Below the pieces are notes generated by a model. It saw nothing but the letters and a program-made list of their open reading frames with translations. It made no database searches and was not told the origin of the DNA. A stretch of DNA of 64,000 bases from the NCBI GenBank assembly GCA_028023455.1, contig JAQFVV010012404.1:13687421-13751420 (forward strand), written 5' to 3'. Origin of the DNA: Epiperipatus broadwayi (Eukaryota; Onychophora; Udeonychophora; Euonychophora; Peripatidae). The position numbers and the translations under genes are program-made. Of this stretch, positions 50,641 to 60,143 are shown in pieces (positions within the stretch are counted from its first letter, which is position 1; every line of letters begins with the position of its first letter).

Positions 50641-50690
50641 TAAGTATTAATTTCATAACGATCATCTTGGATTTGGATACGGCAAACAGT

Positions 50691-50787
50691 CTGAAAAGCT
50701 AGAACAAGTCTGAAAAAGCTAGAACAAGCCTAAAAAGGCAGAACAAAACTGAAAAACTAGAACAAGTCTGAAAAACGCTAGAATAAA
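50691..50787. repeat. About 20-bp minisatellite in the left LTR
   Basis: Units of the form tctgaaaaagctagaacaag occur five times with variants. The right LTR has four units at about 53168-53251. The copy number is the clearest length difference between the two LTRs. Confidence 0.85.
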
Positions 50788-51474
50788 CCATTGAATAGAT
50801 TTTGTTGGATATTTATAAGAGGTGATCTTTATCTTGGGATCCAATCTCCCCCCAGAGTTCCATATTTTTTAAGAGTTGTCGTTCAGGTCCGTGTTTGACG
50901 TAATGTTCACTCAATCCTTTTTGCTTAAGGCAAATTTTGGTCTCGGCAATCTCATGTTGCAATCTCAGTTAACAAACCTTATTCATTCACACTTTGAGTG
51001 CATGCGTGTGCGTGTTTTTACAAGAACAATACAATCTACATTAATTTTAGAAGTCGAGCATTTAATCTTTTCTCAAATCTTTTCTATGAGTTTTACCTTT
51101 GCTAAAACTATAATTTAAAAATAAACATTTTAAATATCCCGTGGCGTATACGAGTGGAAATTATCTTTGAATTTTTATTAGAGCATATTATATTTTCTTT
51201 TATTATATTATTTTAGAGAATGTTCTATTATTAATTTTATGTGAAAGCCTTAACTATTTAATTAGACAATTATTATCTGTATTTTATAAATGTAGTTTAT
51301 AAATGGGAAGAAAACTATTAAGGTTACAAATATAACGCTAAGAGTCTTTTGTATTGCTTGGGTGTGTGTGTGTTTGTTTACATCGGCTTGTCTCGTGATA
51401 ATGCATATATTTTCCTAGATTTAAACCCCAATCTTTTCCTTTACCTATCCCTGTTCTATTATAACTTTGTTACA

Positions 51475-51800
51475 CGTTTAGGGAATGTGGTTATTTTATT
51501 TTATTTTATTTATTTATGATAAAGTGACCACTCCGCTCCTCTATCTCCTGCTATGTTTTTTTTATTTATTTATTTCTCTCCGGCTAAAGTTTTATTTAGG
51601 TTTGCGATGTTATGAATCAGCTGCGTTTGTTCCGTTTATTTGTATTCGTCCAAACTTTTGTTTACATTAAAAAATTTTTCGACATTTCCTAGGTTCGGCC
51701 GCTTTTGCTAATATCTTGATTTGCTTCTCTAACACATTATTTGCATTAACTTCACGTTTGGAAGCTTCATTTGTATTAGCCTCACGTTGGAAGCGCCAAT
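51475..51800 (-). other. Short interior of the LTR element
   Basis: Only about 326 bp (or 371 bp if the left LTR ends at 51428). Near its right edge a 30-bp unit (att.g.att..c.tcacgtt.ggaagc) is repeated about three times, and the putative primer-binding site is part of the last unit. No open frame of interest; a 61-codon frame at 51485-51670 is not supported. Confidence 0.55.
51780..51798 (-). promoter_or_regulatory. Putative primer-binding site
   Basis: On the minus strand TGGCGC... starts 2 bp downstream of the LTR end TTACA. TGG is the complement of a tRNA CCA end, and TGGCGC is a common start of primer-binding sites. Which tRNA would match was not tested, and the sequence is also part of a local 30-bp repeat, which weakens the call. 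Confidence 0.4.
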
Positions 51801-53908
51801 TGTAATGGGACGCTGATATTCAGTTCGTCGCTACTTCCCTAACAGAGATTCGGGCTTCGAAATAAACATGACATAGCGTAAAGCTTTATTTATTTACTTA
51901 TATCGATAGTTATTCACTATCCACACAAGGGGGCGCCAGATACGATTATTTAAGTGGAATTTAATTTCTCGCATCACCTTACGTCACATCAAAACGATTT
52001 CGAAGTCTAATCCCGCCCACCAGCTCAAACTCCCAGCATGGACCAATAAGGTTACTCAAGGCCGTTATATGATTGTTTCAAAGACAACTCCTTACGGAAA
52101 AGACGCACAGTTCACTAATGGGAAAGAAGTTTAGTTTGCTAACTGATTGATCCTAGCACTAGACTTGATTATTGGTTGTTTATGACCAATACGACGGTTC
52201 GTTTATGCCCCGAACAATAGGCTTATAAGATCATCCCCCCTTATATGCTATACTCAATACAATTGTTTGACATTTGTTTACATATTTATTATAGACCCGC
52301 CCAATTCTTAAGTCTATCTTAACTAAGGGAAAATAAATAAACATCGTGACTTACGGCACGATGTTGGCATATTATATTTAAAAGAAAAATTAAAAATAAA
52401 TCTAAATCTAAATAAGTATAATTTAACGATAACTTTATTAATGATCAAGAGTAACTGAGATAAGATTTTAATTGTATGAAAAGACTTGAGAAATGCTCGA
52501 CTTGTTTATATACTGAACGAATTTATTGAATATAAAATATTAATTTGAATTTTATTCGCACACGCACATACACATTCACGCTCGCAGAAAAACATATTAA
52601 ACATAATAAAGTATGAATGATAAATACAAGTTTCCTTTTAACATTTTGAGAATACGGATTATGGTTTATTAGATTTTACTTAAGTTCAAAGTTCATGTTT
52701 TGAAAGTCCTACGATTAAGATAGATTGCAATAATAGATTAAATGTTACAGCACATTTTATGATTTATTTACGCAAGTGTAAGTTAGTTAACTATGAGATT
52801 GCCTTTAAGAGTTTACGAATTGAGTGAATGAAACATAATATAAAATAAACTATTTACCTAGGATTTTGATTTTGACTTCCGCTGCTTCGAGTGAGACGAG
52901 GATTTGAACGTGGGAGATGGCTTTCATAATGAAGTGATTTTAAAGTGAGCATAGCATGGTCTGGACGATGTTGGTATTTCTCGGAACATAATGATTAGGT
53001 TGGAGCATTAATTTCACGTGGAGATGTTATTGAATTTTCATAGCTTCGGAGATATTCGGTGGCGGAGCGTCGATCAATCACTGAAGGGTTTTCTAGCCCC
53101 TCATGACAATCGACGCTCTAAGTATTAATTTCATAACGATCATCTTGGATTTGGATACGGCAAACAGTCTGAAAAAGCTAGAACAAGTCTGAAAAAACTA
53201 GAACAAGTCTGAAAAAAGCATAACAAGCCTAAAAAGGCAGAACAAGCCATTGAATAGATTTTGTTGGATATTTATAAGAGGTGATCTTTATCTTGGGATC
53301 CAATCTCCCCCCAGAGTTCCATATTTTTAAGAGTTGTCGTTCAGGTCCGTGTTTGACGTAATGTTCACTCAATCCTTTTTGCTTAAGGCAAATTTTGGTC
53401 TCGGCAATCTCATGTTGCAATCTCAGTTAACAAACCTTATTCATTCACACTTTGAGTGCATGCGTGTGCGTGTTTTTACAAGAACAATACAATCTACATT
53501 AATTTTAGAAGTCGAGCATTTAATCTTTTCTCAAATCTTTTCTATGAGTTTTACCTTTGCTAAAACTATAATTTAAAAATAAACATTTTAAATATCCCGT
53601 GGCGTATACGAGTGGAAATTATCTTTGAATTTTTATTAGAGCATATTATATTTTCTTTTATTATATTATTTTAGAGAATGTTATATTAATAATTTTATGT
53701 GAAAGCCTTAACTATTTAATTAGACAATTATTATCTGTATTTTATAAATGTAGTTTAAAATGGGAAGAAAACTATTAAAGGTTACAAATATAACGCTAAG
53801 AATATTTTGTGTTGCTTGGATGTGTGTGTGTTTGTTTACATCGGCCTGTCTCGTGATAATGCATATATTTTCCTAGATTTAAATCCCATGTAACGCTATC
53901 CCGTTACA
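51801..53908 (-). repeat. LTR, right copy (5' LTR if the element is minus)
   Basis: 2,108 bp, TGTAATGGG at the left and CGTTACA at the right. The outer 20 bp, 53889-53908, is a hairpin of TGTAACG and CGTTACA around 6 nt. That hairpin has no clear equivalent at the inner end of the left LTR, where TGTAAC-AAA-GTTATA (minus strand, 51474-51460) is the nearest match. Confidence 0.75.
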
Positions 53909-54019
53909 ATATATATTAAGTTATCACTCAAATTATTGATAATGAGTCAGAATCTAAGGTAAATCATCAAACTTCACATGATCACCATTCTTTACACTTA
54001 CACAAACTGTTCTTGCACT

Positions 54020-54052
54020 AAATGGCGCTACTGTATGGAGAGTTTTGCCTCT
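54020..54052. repeat. Terminal fragment of the 30.6-kb MITE family
   Basis: Contains TGGCGCTACTGTATGGAGAG followed by TTTTGCC, the terminal repeat seen at 30.9 and 45.35 kb. No further match to the family extends from it. Confidence 0.55.
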
Positions 54053-54255
54053 GTGAATCTAAGGTAAACCAGTCAATTAGTATGGTGAATACTGCCTTTT
54101 TAGATGTTCTCTTAAATTTATAGAGAATCATTTACTTGTGATGAATTAAAATAAAAATATAAAAGAAATATATTTTTTGTTTTAAAAATTATGACTTTAA
54201 AAATTATGGATAAAATGTGCAATTAGTATTATTAATCCTGATTATATATATATAT

Positions 54256-56172
54256 TATACCGGACAAAAGCTTTAGACTCGCATATACTGACCGCCAGGG
54301 CGCCACTAGTCCAAAATTTGGAACTAGACATTTATTTTTAAGGGGTTACAGGATATGCGAATTGAATGCGCTGGACTAGCTCAATCAAGCAAATGAGATC
54401 TATGTTTTGTTCAGTGAGTTGGAAAGGTAGCAACAGAAAACAAAATCAACTAAGTAAATGAATAAATAAATAATTTTATTAAAAGTATGATTAAATAAAC
54501 ATAAATCTAAATAATAATCTTTAAAGCACACTTAAACTATGTACTACATGTACATTTGTCAAAATTGAACTAAAATATTTATATGGCTTTGAGAGTGATT
54601 TTCTGGTCATGAAAGAGTGCAAAATACTGGCAGTAGCAGAAGTATTAGTAAGTATACAGTGATCTCGCGCCAGACAAGGGAGGTTAGCTTCCTGCTTATA
54701 ACCCATAGTTAGGAAAAGAGATTTATGTCGAAACAGAAGAAATACGAAGGTAGCTTTCAAAACATTAATAATAATAATAAAAAGAGTGTTGAAAGTTATT
54801 ACTTTCAATCGATTGACCTCCCTCTGAGTGAGACAGGCTGGGAGCTCATGATCTACCCATTGAGAGAATTAAAACGATCGTACGTGCCCCTAATAAACGA
54901 ATTGGAAGCTTGAAGAAATAAAACTAAGAACTATTATATTTCTTAATAGTCTATTATAAATAAAGTTTCACAACATAAGTAGAACTAATAATAAAATGGG
55001 TCATGAGCCAGAAGTCAATTAAAATAGTCTGTAATATCCAGACAGCTTTCTATAATAAAAGGGATGTGAGATTATAAATAAACTACTATCTTACTTACTA
55101 AGACTTAAATAGGACGGACAGTAATAGGTTTGAAACTAGCACTCATTAAAAAAAAAAATATCAAGCACACAGAAATCAAATTATATAAGATACAACTTGA
55201 AAAACATTTATATTTAAAAACAAAAGAGAACAAATATAAGACAACATTATTTAAATTGCAAAAATGTAAGGTACCTTAATAATTTATTTAAATGGTAGTG
55301 CACTAGACTTCTTAGGTTAGTCCGTTGCTCTGGATTCACTGACGGTAGGCTTGGGCGAGTTGGTTAGTGGTTTCTTTGGAGCTGGTTCTTATGACATTGT
55401 AGGCAGTTAATGGAGACACAGGACATTCGAACCTGTCCTGGCGAGAAGCTTAGCACATCATAGTAAAGAAAATATTCTTGCTGTAGGTTTAATGTTCATT
55501 CTAGGTAGAATAATTACTGGATCAGCTTTCAGAATATGCAGGAATAGTTTGTGCAAGTATCTCTCAGAGTTGGTGGAAGTGTCCCAGAGTTTGTGCAATT
55601 CTCCTCTCCTAGTTGGTGTCTGTCTCTTTGCGCTGGTGCAGGTATACTAGCTGATGCAAGTATTCTAGCTTTTCTAAGATAATCCGAAGGCCTGATTAGA
55701 AGTTGTTATCTGAATCATATCTCCTAATTACAAAACTTTTTCTTTTTAATTAAAATTTAAAAATTCTCTATCTAGCCAACAATAGTTATCTAATTAATGA
55801 AATAAATTGCCCTTTACAGATCTAGGAACCAACTAATGAAAAATTCTTTTCTTTTTGTTTTCTTTCTTTTTTAATTATTCTTATCAATATAAATCCAAAA
55901 TCTGTAAAGCAATCTATTTGTACACTTTACTGTTACATAAATTTAACAAAAAAGTAATCTTAGTTTTCTCTTTTTTTAAAATCAAAATTAAAAACCAAAT
56001 ATAACTGTGGTATTAAAATATAATTCCCACGCACATACATATATATTAGTACAAGCATTAAAAAAAACTTTTAATCAAGTTTTACAAATGAAATCCTAAA
56101 TAAAAATCTATTTTATTTTCTTTACCCCTATAAAAGTATAATTTTTGTAATGGTATTTTAACATCCATTACA
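54256..56172 (-). mobile_element. Solo LTR-like element, 1.9 kb, inserted in (TA)n
   Basis: Left end TATACCGG (a likely decayed TGTACCGG) after ATAT; right end CCATTACA followed by ATAT. The last 27 bp form a terminal hairpin, TGTAATGG at 56146-56153 with CCATTACA at 56165-56172. An AGGGCGCCACTAG motif lies 40-50 bp from the left end, as in the other members. A 39-bp segment covering the right terminus plus TA tract is duplicated, so a second CCATTACA end occurs at 56211. Open frames at 54521-54808 and 54725-54913 overlap on opposite strands and show no domain. Strand is inferred by analogy with the 49323 element. Confidence 0.65.
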
Positions 56173-56211
56173 ATATATATATATTTATATGGTATTTTAA
56201 CATCCATTACA

Positions 56212-57024
56212 ATATATATATATTTCAACTTTAATTTTATTCACTTTCTATCAGTGTTAAAGTTAAACGATAAAGAGACTCAATAGTTAGAATAATGAAA
56301 TCTCTTGCTTATTATTCAGTATATATATAATTCCTCAATGAATATGGGATTATGAGAACGAAATGAATGTTACAATGATCATAAAAACTATTGCTTTTAA
56401 CATGAAGATATCTCAGTCATTAGTCAATAAAAGGGGAGGGACCTAAAACAAATGATAGCAGTGAATGTTACTATTGGTGAACTAAGCCCTGTGCCATTTA
56501 GGAAAATAGTAGCATAGTGCAGTGGGAAATTAAAGATTTCTGGATCACAAGTCCTCAAAAATTATGTGACCATCTGAATATTTTATTTTAATAAATAGTT
56601 GAGACTGAATAAGGTTTAGAATCAGTGATTATTGACAGGATGTTTTAAATGATTATTATATCACTATAGAAGACAAAAAAAAAGTACAATATTATCTTGA
56701 TGAGTCAGAAAATGTTGGTAACTTTAAAAACTATGAATATCAATGCAGCTTTTTGTAATATTATGTATTTTTAATTTACATAAACTACAATCACTAGATA
56801 CTCTTTATCAAAAGAATCTTTAGATTAAAAAAAATACTGTAAATGAACTATAACAATTGTACTTTATATAAAGATTCTATATTATTGAACACAATTTTAT
56901 TGTCAATAGCCAAAAACGTTTATATGTAACATGGTTATAATTATTTTTGTGTGCACATAAGATTACATTTGATTTTCTTTTTCCAATCACTTTTTATTTT
57001 ATATATGCATATACTTTTCTTAGA
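56212..57024. other. AT-rich intergenic DNA, nothing recognised
   Basis: Begins in a (TA)n tract; no gene or element end was recognised further on. Confidence 0.4.
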
Positions 57025-57194
57025 TGCAAATATAGGGGATTTGAACTCAGACTTTCAAGCAACTTTCAACTATTCACACCATCTCATACAACTGATACAT
57101 ATGACCACACACATGTAGAAAAAGATAAATAATCACCAATATATGTATTTCATGATAAACCAGCACTCATCAGTTGGTCCAGATTATCATCTTC

Positions 57195-57236
<42 letters not shown>

Positions 57237-57870
57237 ATCAGCATTCTGTTCATATTAAGATAGCAAATCTTCACACTTTAATGAACTGGCTTCAATCTGC
57301 TCCAACCTTCAACTTTTCAGCCAACCATATCATTGAAAATCTGATGACGAAAGCCCAAATCCAATGCTGATGTCAATATTATTGCCATGCTCATGTTGAT
57401 CTGAAGACACTTGGACCCCTCATGTACAAATATTTGTACATGAAGCTCCTTCTTCTATATATTTATATGGGGTCCTGCAAGCTTCATGTGTAAAATATTT
57501 GTACATGAGGGGTCAGAGTGACTTCAGGTCAACATGGGCATGGCAATAATATTGGCATCAGCAGGGGATTTGGGATTTCATCATCAGATTTTCAATGATA
57601 TGGTTGGCTGAAAAGTTGGAGGTTGGAGAGTGGAGAAGGCTGAAGCTTGTTCATGAAAGTTTGAAGATTTGCTATCTTAATATAATCTGAGTACTGATTG
57701 TATATATGTGTGGGAAATGATGATCTGAATCAAATGATGAATGCTGGTTCAACACAAATTACACATATTGGAGATCATTTATTTCTTTCACATGTATGTG
57801 GTCATCTGTATCAGTTATATAGGATAGAGTGGATAGCTATGGGAGCTTGAAAGTCAAGTCCTAATTAATT
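57025..57870. mobile_element. Large foldback element
   Basis: The left arm (about 57033-57450) and right arm (about 57473-57866) are inverted copies of about 400 bp with a loop of some 20 bp. Paired phrases include ACCCCTCATGTACAAATATT with its complement, CATTGAAAATCTGATGA with its complement, and GCTTTCATG-like sequence near the outer ends. Only the left arm carries the (CA)n(TA)n tract at 57195-57236. No coding capacity. Related units occur at 46993, 48955, 57940, 58284 and 58530. Confidence 0.85.
57195..57236. repeat. (CA)n(TA)n microsatellite
   Basis: About 27 bp of CA followed by 15 bp of TA, in the left arm of the foldback element. The right arm has only a short GTGTG at the corresponding place. 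Confidence 0.9.
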
Positions 57871-57939
57871 ACATTAAATCTAATATAGACAATATACATG
57901 TATTTAAATATAACATATTCAGCTTGTATTCTGCCCATT

Positions 57940-58150
57940 TCTCTTCAGTGTATTTAAATGAACATATTAGGGTCCTATATGTGAGGGGTCAGAGTGACAT
58001 GGATATGACAATAATATTGTGATCTGGACTAAGTGATAAATGCTGGTTCAGCAAGAAATACATATATCTCCATTTATCTTTTTCACATTATGTGGTCATG
58101 TGTATCGGTTGTATAAGATAGAGTGGTAGATCAGTGCTCAGACTTTAATA
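57940..58150. repeat. Deleted derivative of the foldback right arm
   Basis: Shares ATGTGAGGGGTCAGAGTGAC, then skips to AAATGCTGGTTCAGCA, TTATGTGGTCATGTGTATC and AGATAGAGTGG in the same order as 57490-57840. The inner part of the arm is missing. Confidence 0.65.
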
Positions 58151-58283
58151 AGATAGCAATTACAGGTTTGATTGAATACTCAAAGCTCCTGGTAAATTTG
58201 ATATTGTAGTCATATCCATGAAAACATTATACCAATTTAACACCTCATATTATTGGACCATTACATATAAATATATATTAATA

Positions 58284-58509
58284 AGAGAGAGATGGGATGA
58301 ACTTATAGATGTAACCTACTTCCAAGGTAATATGTAATAAGCCTATTCATTCAGTGTACTGAATTTTTCTTATATAAAGTAAATAGAGAGATTTGAACTT
58401 TAAGATTTTCCAGTCTATACTCATGCTATGCTTCATCTGAATGAATAGACTAATTGTACATTGCCTTAGAAATCAGTTACATCTATAAGTTCAGCCAATT
58501 CCTCTCTCA
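58284..58509. repeat. Foldback unit
   Basis: Left arm 58284-58352 and right arm 58438-58509: AACTTATAGATGTAAC pairs with GTTACATCTATAAGTT, and CCTATTCATTCA with TGAATGAATAGAC. The loop holds the GAGATTTGAACTTTAAG and CAGTCTATACTC end motifs of the family. Confidence 0.75.
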
Positions 58510-58529
58510 TCAATATATAAGGATATGTA

Positions 58530-58920
58530 ATAGTCTGATAATATGAAAGATTAGACTAACATAATGTCTACATGGGTATGGCTATGATATCAAATCTACC
58601 AACAGCACTGAACTGGCTTTTCCTGTGCTATGAACAGTTGCATAGTTGGAAGAGTGAAAAGATTGAAACTTATTCATAAAGTTTAAGGAATAGTTATTTT
58701 AATATCCACCGAGCACTGATTGTATGCATGTGTGGAAGATTATAATCTGGCACAACTGATGAGTTCTGGTTCTGCATGGAATACATATAACGAAGATTAT
58801 CTATCTTTTTCGGATATATTTAGTCATGTGTGTAGGTTGTTTGAGATGGAGTGGAGAACGAATACAGACTGAAAAATTATAAGTTCAAATCATATCCCTC
58901 TATTTACTTATATAAGACAC
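58530..58920. repeat. Another diverged right arm of the foldback family
   Basis: Follows the order of 57530-57870: TACATGGGTATGGC, a CACTGAACTGGC-like stretch, CACTGATTGTAT.CATGTGTGG, CTGGTTCTGCA, then TGGAGTGGAGAACGAAT and the terminal ATCCCTCTATTTAC. Confidence 0.65.
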
Positions 58921-60004
58921 ATTCACTATATTAAATAAATAGGCTAATTAACGTTATATAATAAAATAATGATTTATAGCATTTACGTCATTAAATTGCC
59001 TTATAATGATTTAAAATATAAACTTGATAAAGTATGCAACCAAATTTTGAAATAACATTCATTATTTTATAAATTCTTTCAACTATATTTTTAAATCAGT
59101 CTATTAATCTAAATTAATTACGTATTGTTTAAAATTATATTCATATTTTGATCTTCAATTAATTTGTTTTATATATTTATCACATATATTTATTAATAAT
59201 ATTTTACAATCTAATAGTTTTTAGTCTAACACAAATTTTCTTCGCTGTGTGATAATAATTAATAAATATTTTTAAAAAGTATAAATAATTCTTTAAATAT
59301 AAAGTAATCGATATTTTGTCTATTTATACCAAACGTTATTTGTTATTGTTGATTTATGAAATTTTGTTTTATTATTGAATAATTAAATAATTCTATATAT
59401 GTAAAATTTACTAGTGGCTTATTAATGTACCAATTATTTTAATTTTTGGATAAAAACATTTGTAAAGAAATATGATTTTTTTTTTCAACTATTGATAACA
59501 GAAAAATGTTGTCGTTACTAAAACTCAGCAAATAAATCAATAATAATAGAGTACAATAATATATAAAAATAACTCCAGTTTAAACTATTTAATAAAATGT
59601 AATTATAATAATAGATTTTTAATAAAAAATAATTTAATGATGTTATATAATATATTCGACTGAAGTAATAAAGAACAAAAATGTTAACTTTTTTATTGCT
59701 ATAAGGTTTTATATTTTTCTTCATACAAGCGATTTTTTAAAAATTTGTTATCACCACCATCAGCTGTTAATAAACAACTGAATACCCAAAACATTATAAA
59801 AAAAACAGTGTATAATGATGCAACAAATAATCTAAATCTATAATTAAATTAATTTTATTCTGTAACCTCACTTTTTGTCTATAGTTTTATTGTTATCTCT
59901 TGTCTCTAATAAGGGGCTGTCAGAGAAATCTTTGCCCAGCAATGAATTATTTTCGAGAATAATCGAATGACTTATTAAAAATTCGTAAGAAGTCTGATCA
60001 CCTG
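58921..60004. other. AT-rich intergenic DNA, nothing recognised
   Basis: No feature can be supported. A 68-codon frame at 59518-59724 is low-complexity Tyr/Ile/Asn. Confidence 0.4.
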
Positions 60005-60019
60005 AAGTGATAGAGACTT

Positions 60020-60128
60020 TTTTTTTCATATGTCATAGCATTGTCCGGGAGGCAAACCCACAACCGTCTGCAACCAACTACTTGCTTACAAGGCAGCTGC
60101 GATGACCTCTCGGCTAATGACGCTTGAC
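60020..60128 (-). mobile_element. Retroposed tRNA-like sequence (tRNA-Thr-like) with target duplication
   Basis: On the minus strand TTAGCCGAGAGGTCATCGC looks like a tRNA D arm with an A box. CTTGTAA is an anticodon loop with TGT (Thr), and GTTGTGGGTTTGCCTCCCGG is a T arm with a degraded box B. The 3' side ends in an A-run (plus-strand T-run at 60019-60026). The segment is flanked by a perfect 15-bp repeat, AAGTGATAGAGACTT, at 60005-60019 and 60129-60143, the sign of LINE-mediated insertion. Stem pairing is imperfect, so it is a SINE or retropseudogene and not a working tRNA gene. Confidence 0.8.
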
Positions 60129-60143
60129 AAGTGATAGAGACTT

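Larger units (their letters stand above)
49323..51474 (-). repeat. LTR, left copy (3' LTR if the element is minus)
   Basis: Close match to 51801-53908 from its start to about 51428. The last 45 bp (to GTTACA at 51469-51474) does not match the other LTR, so the inner end could be either about 51428 or 51474. Differences from the partner are few and cluster in the first 40 bp and the last 150 bp. Confidence 0.7.
49323..53908 (-). mobile_element. Young LTR element with 2.1-kb LTRs and almost no interior
   Basis: Two nearly identical direct repeats of about 2.1 kb flank roughly 0.33 kb. Outer ends are TGTAATAGG on the left and CGTTACA on the right, both next to ATAT (49319-49322 and 53909-53912). 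On the minus strand a sequence resembling a primer-binding site, TGGCGCTTCCAACGTGAGG (51798-51780), begins 2 bp after the end of the right LTR. That sets the direction as minus. No protein is encoded: an 80-codon frame occurs identically in both LTRs and is a by-product of duplication. Such an element would need another element's proteins to move. A tandemly duplicated DNA transposon is the main alternative. Confidence 0.65.

Noticed and set aside
50876-53576. Identical 80-codon frames at 50876-51118 and 53334-53576
   Set aside because: Their identity follows from the two LTRs being nearly identical; no domain, and an overlapping minus-strand frame is equally open.
57341-57352. CTGATGA followed closely by GAAA, reminiscent of a hammerhead ribozyme core
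   Set aside because: Only one base separates the two boxes, so stem II cannot form, and the right arm copy alters the second box.
60020-60128. A functional tRNA-Thr gene
   Set aside because: Mismatches in acceptor and anticodon stems, a degraded box B, an A-run after the 3' end and flanking target duplications show a retroposed copy.
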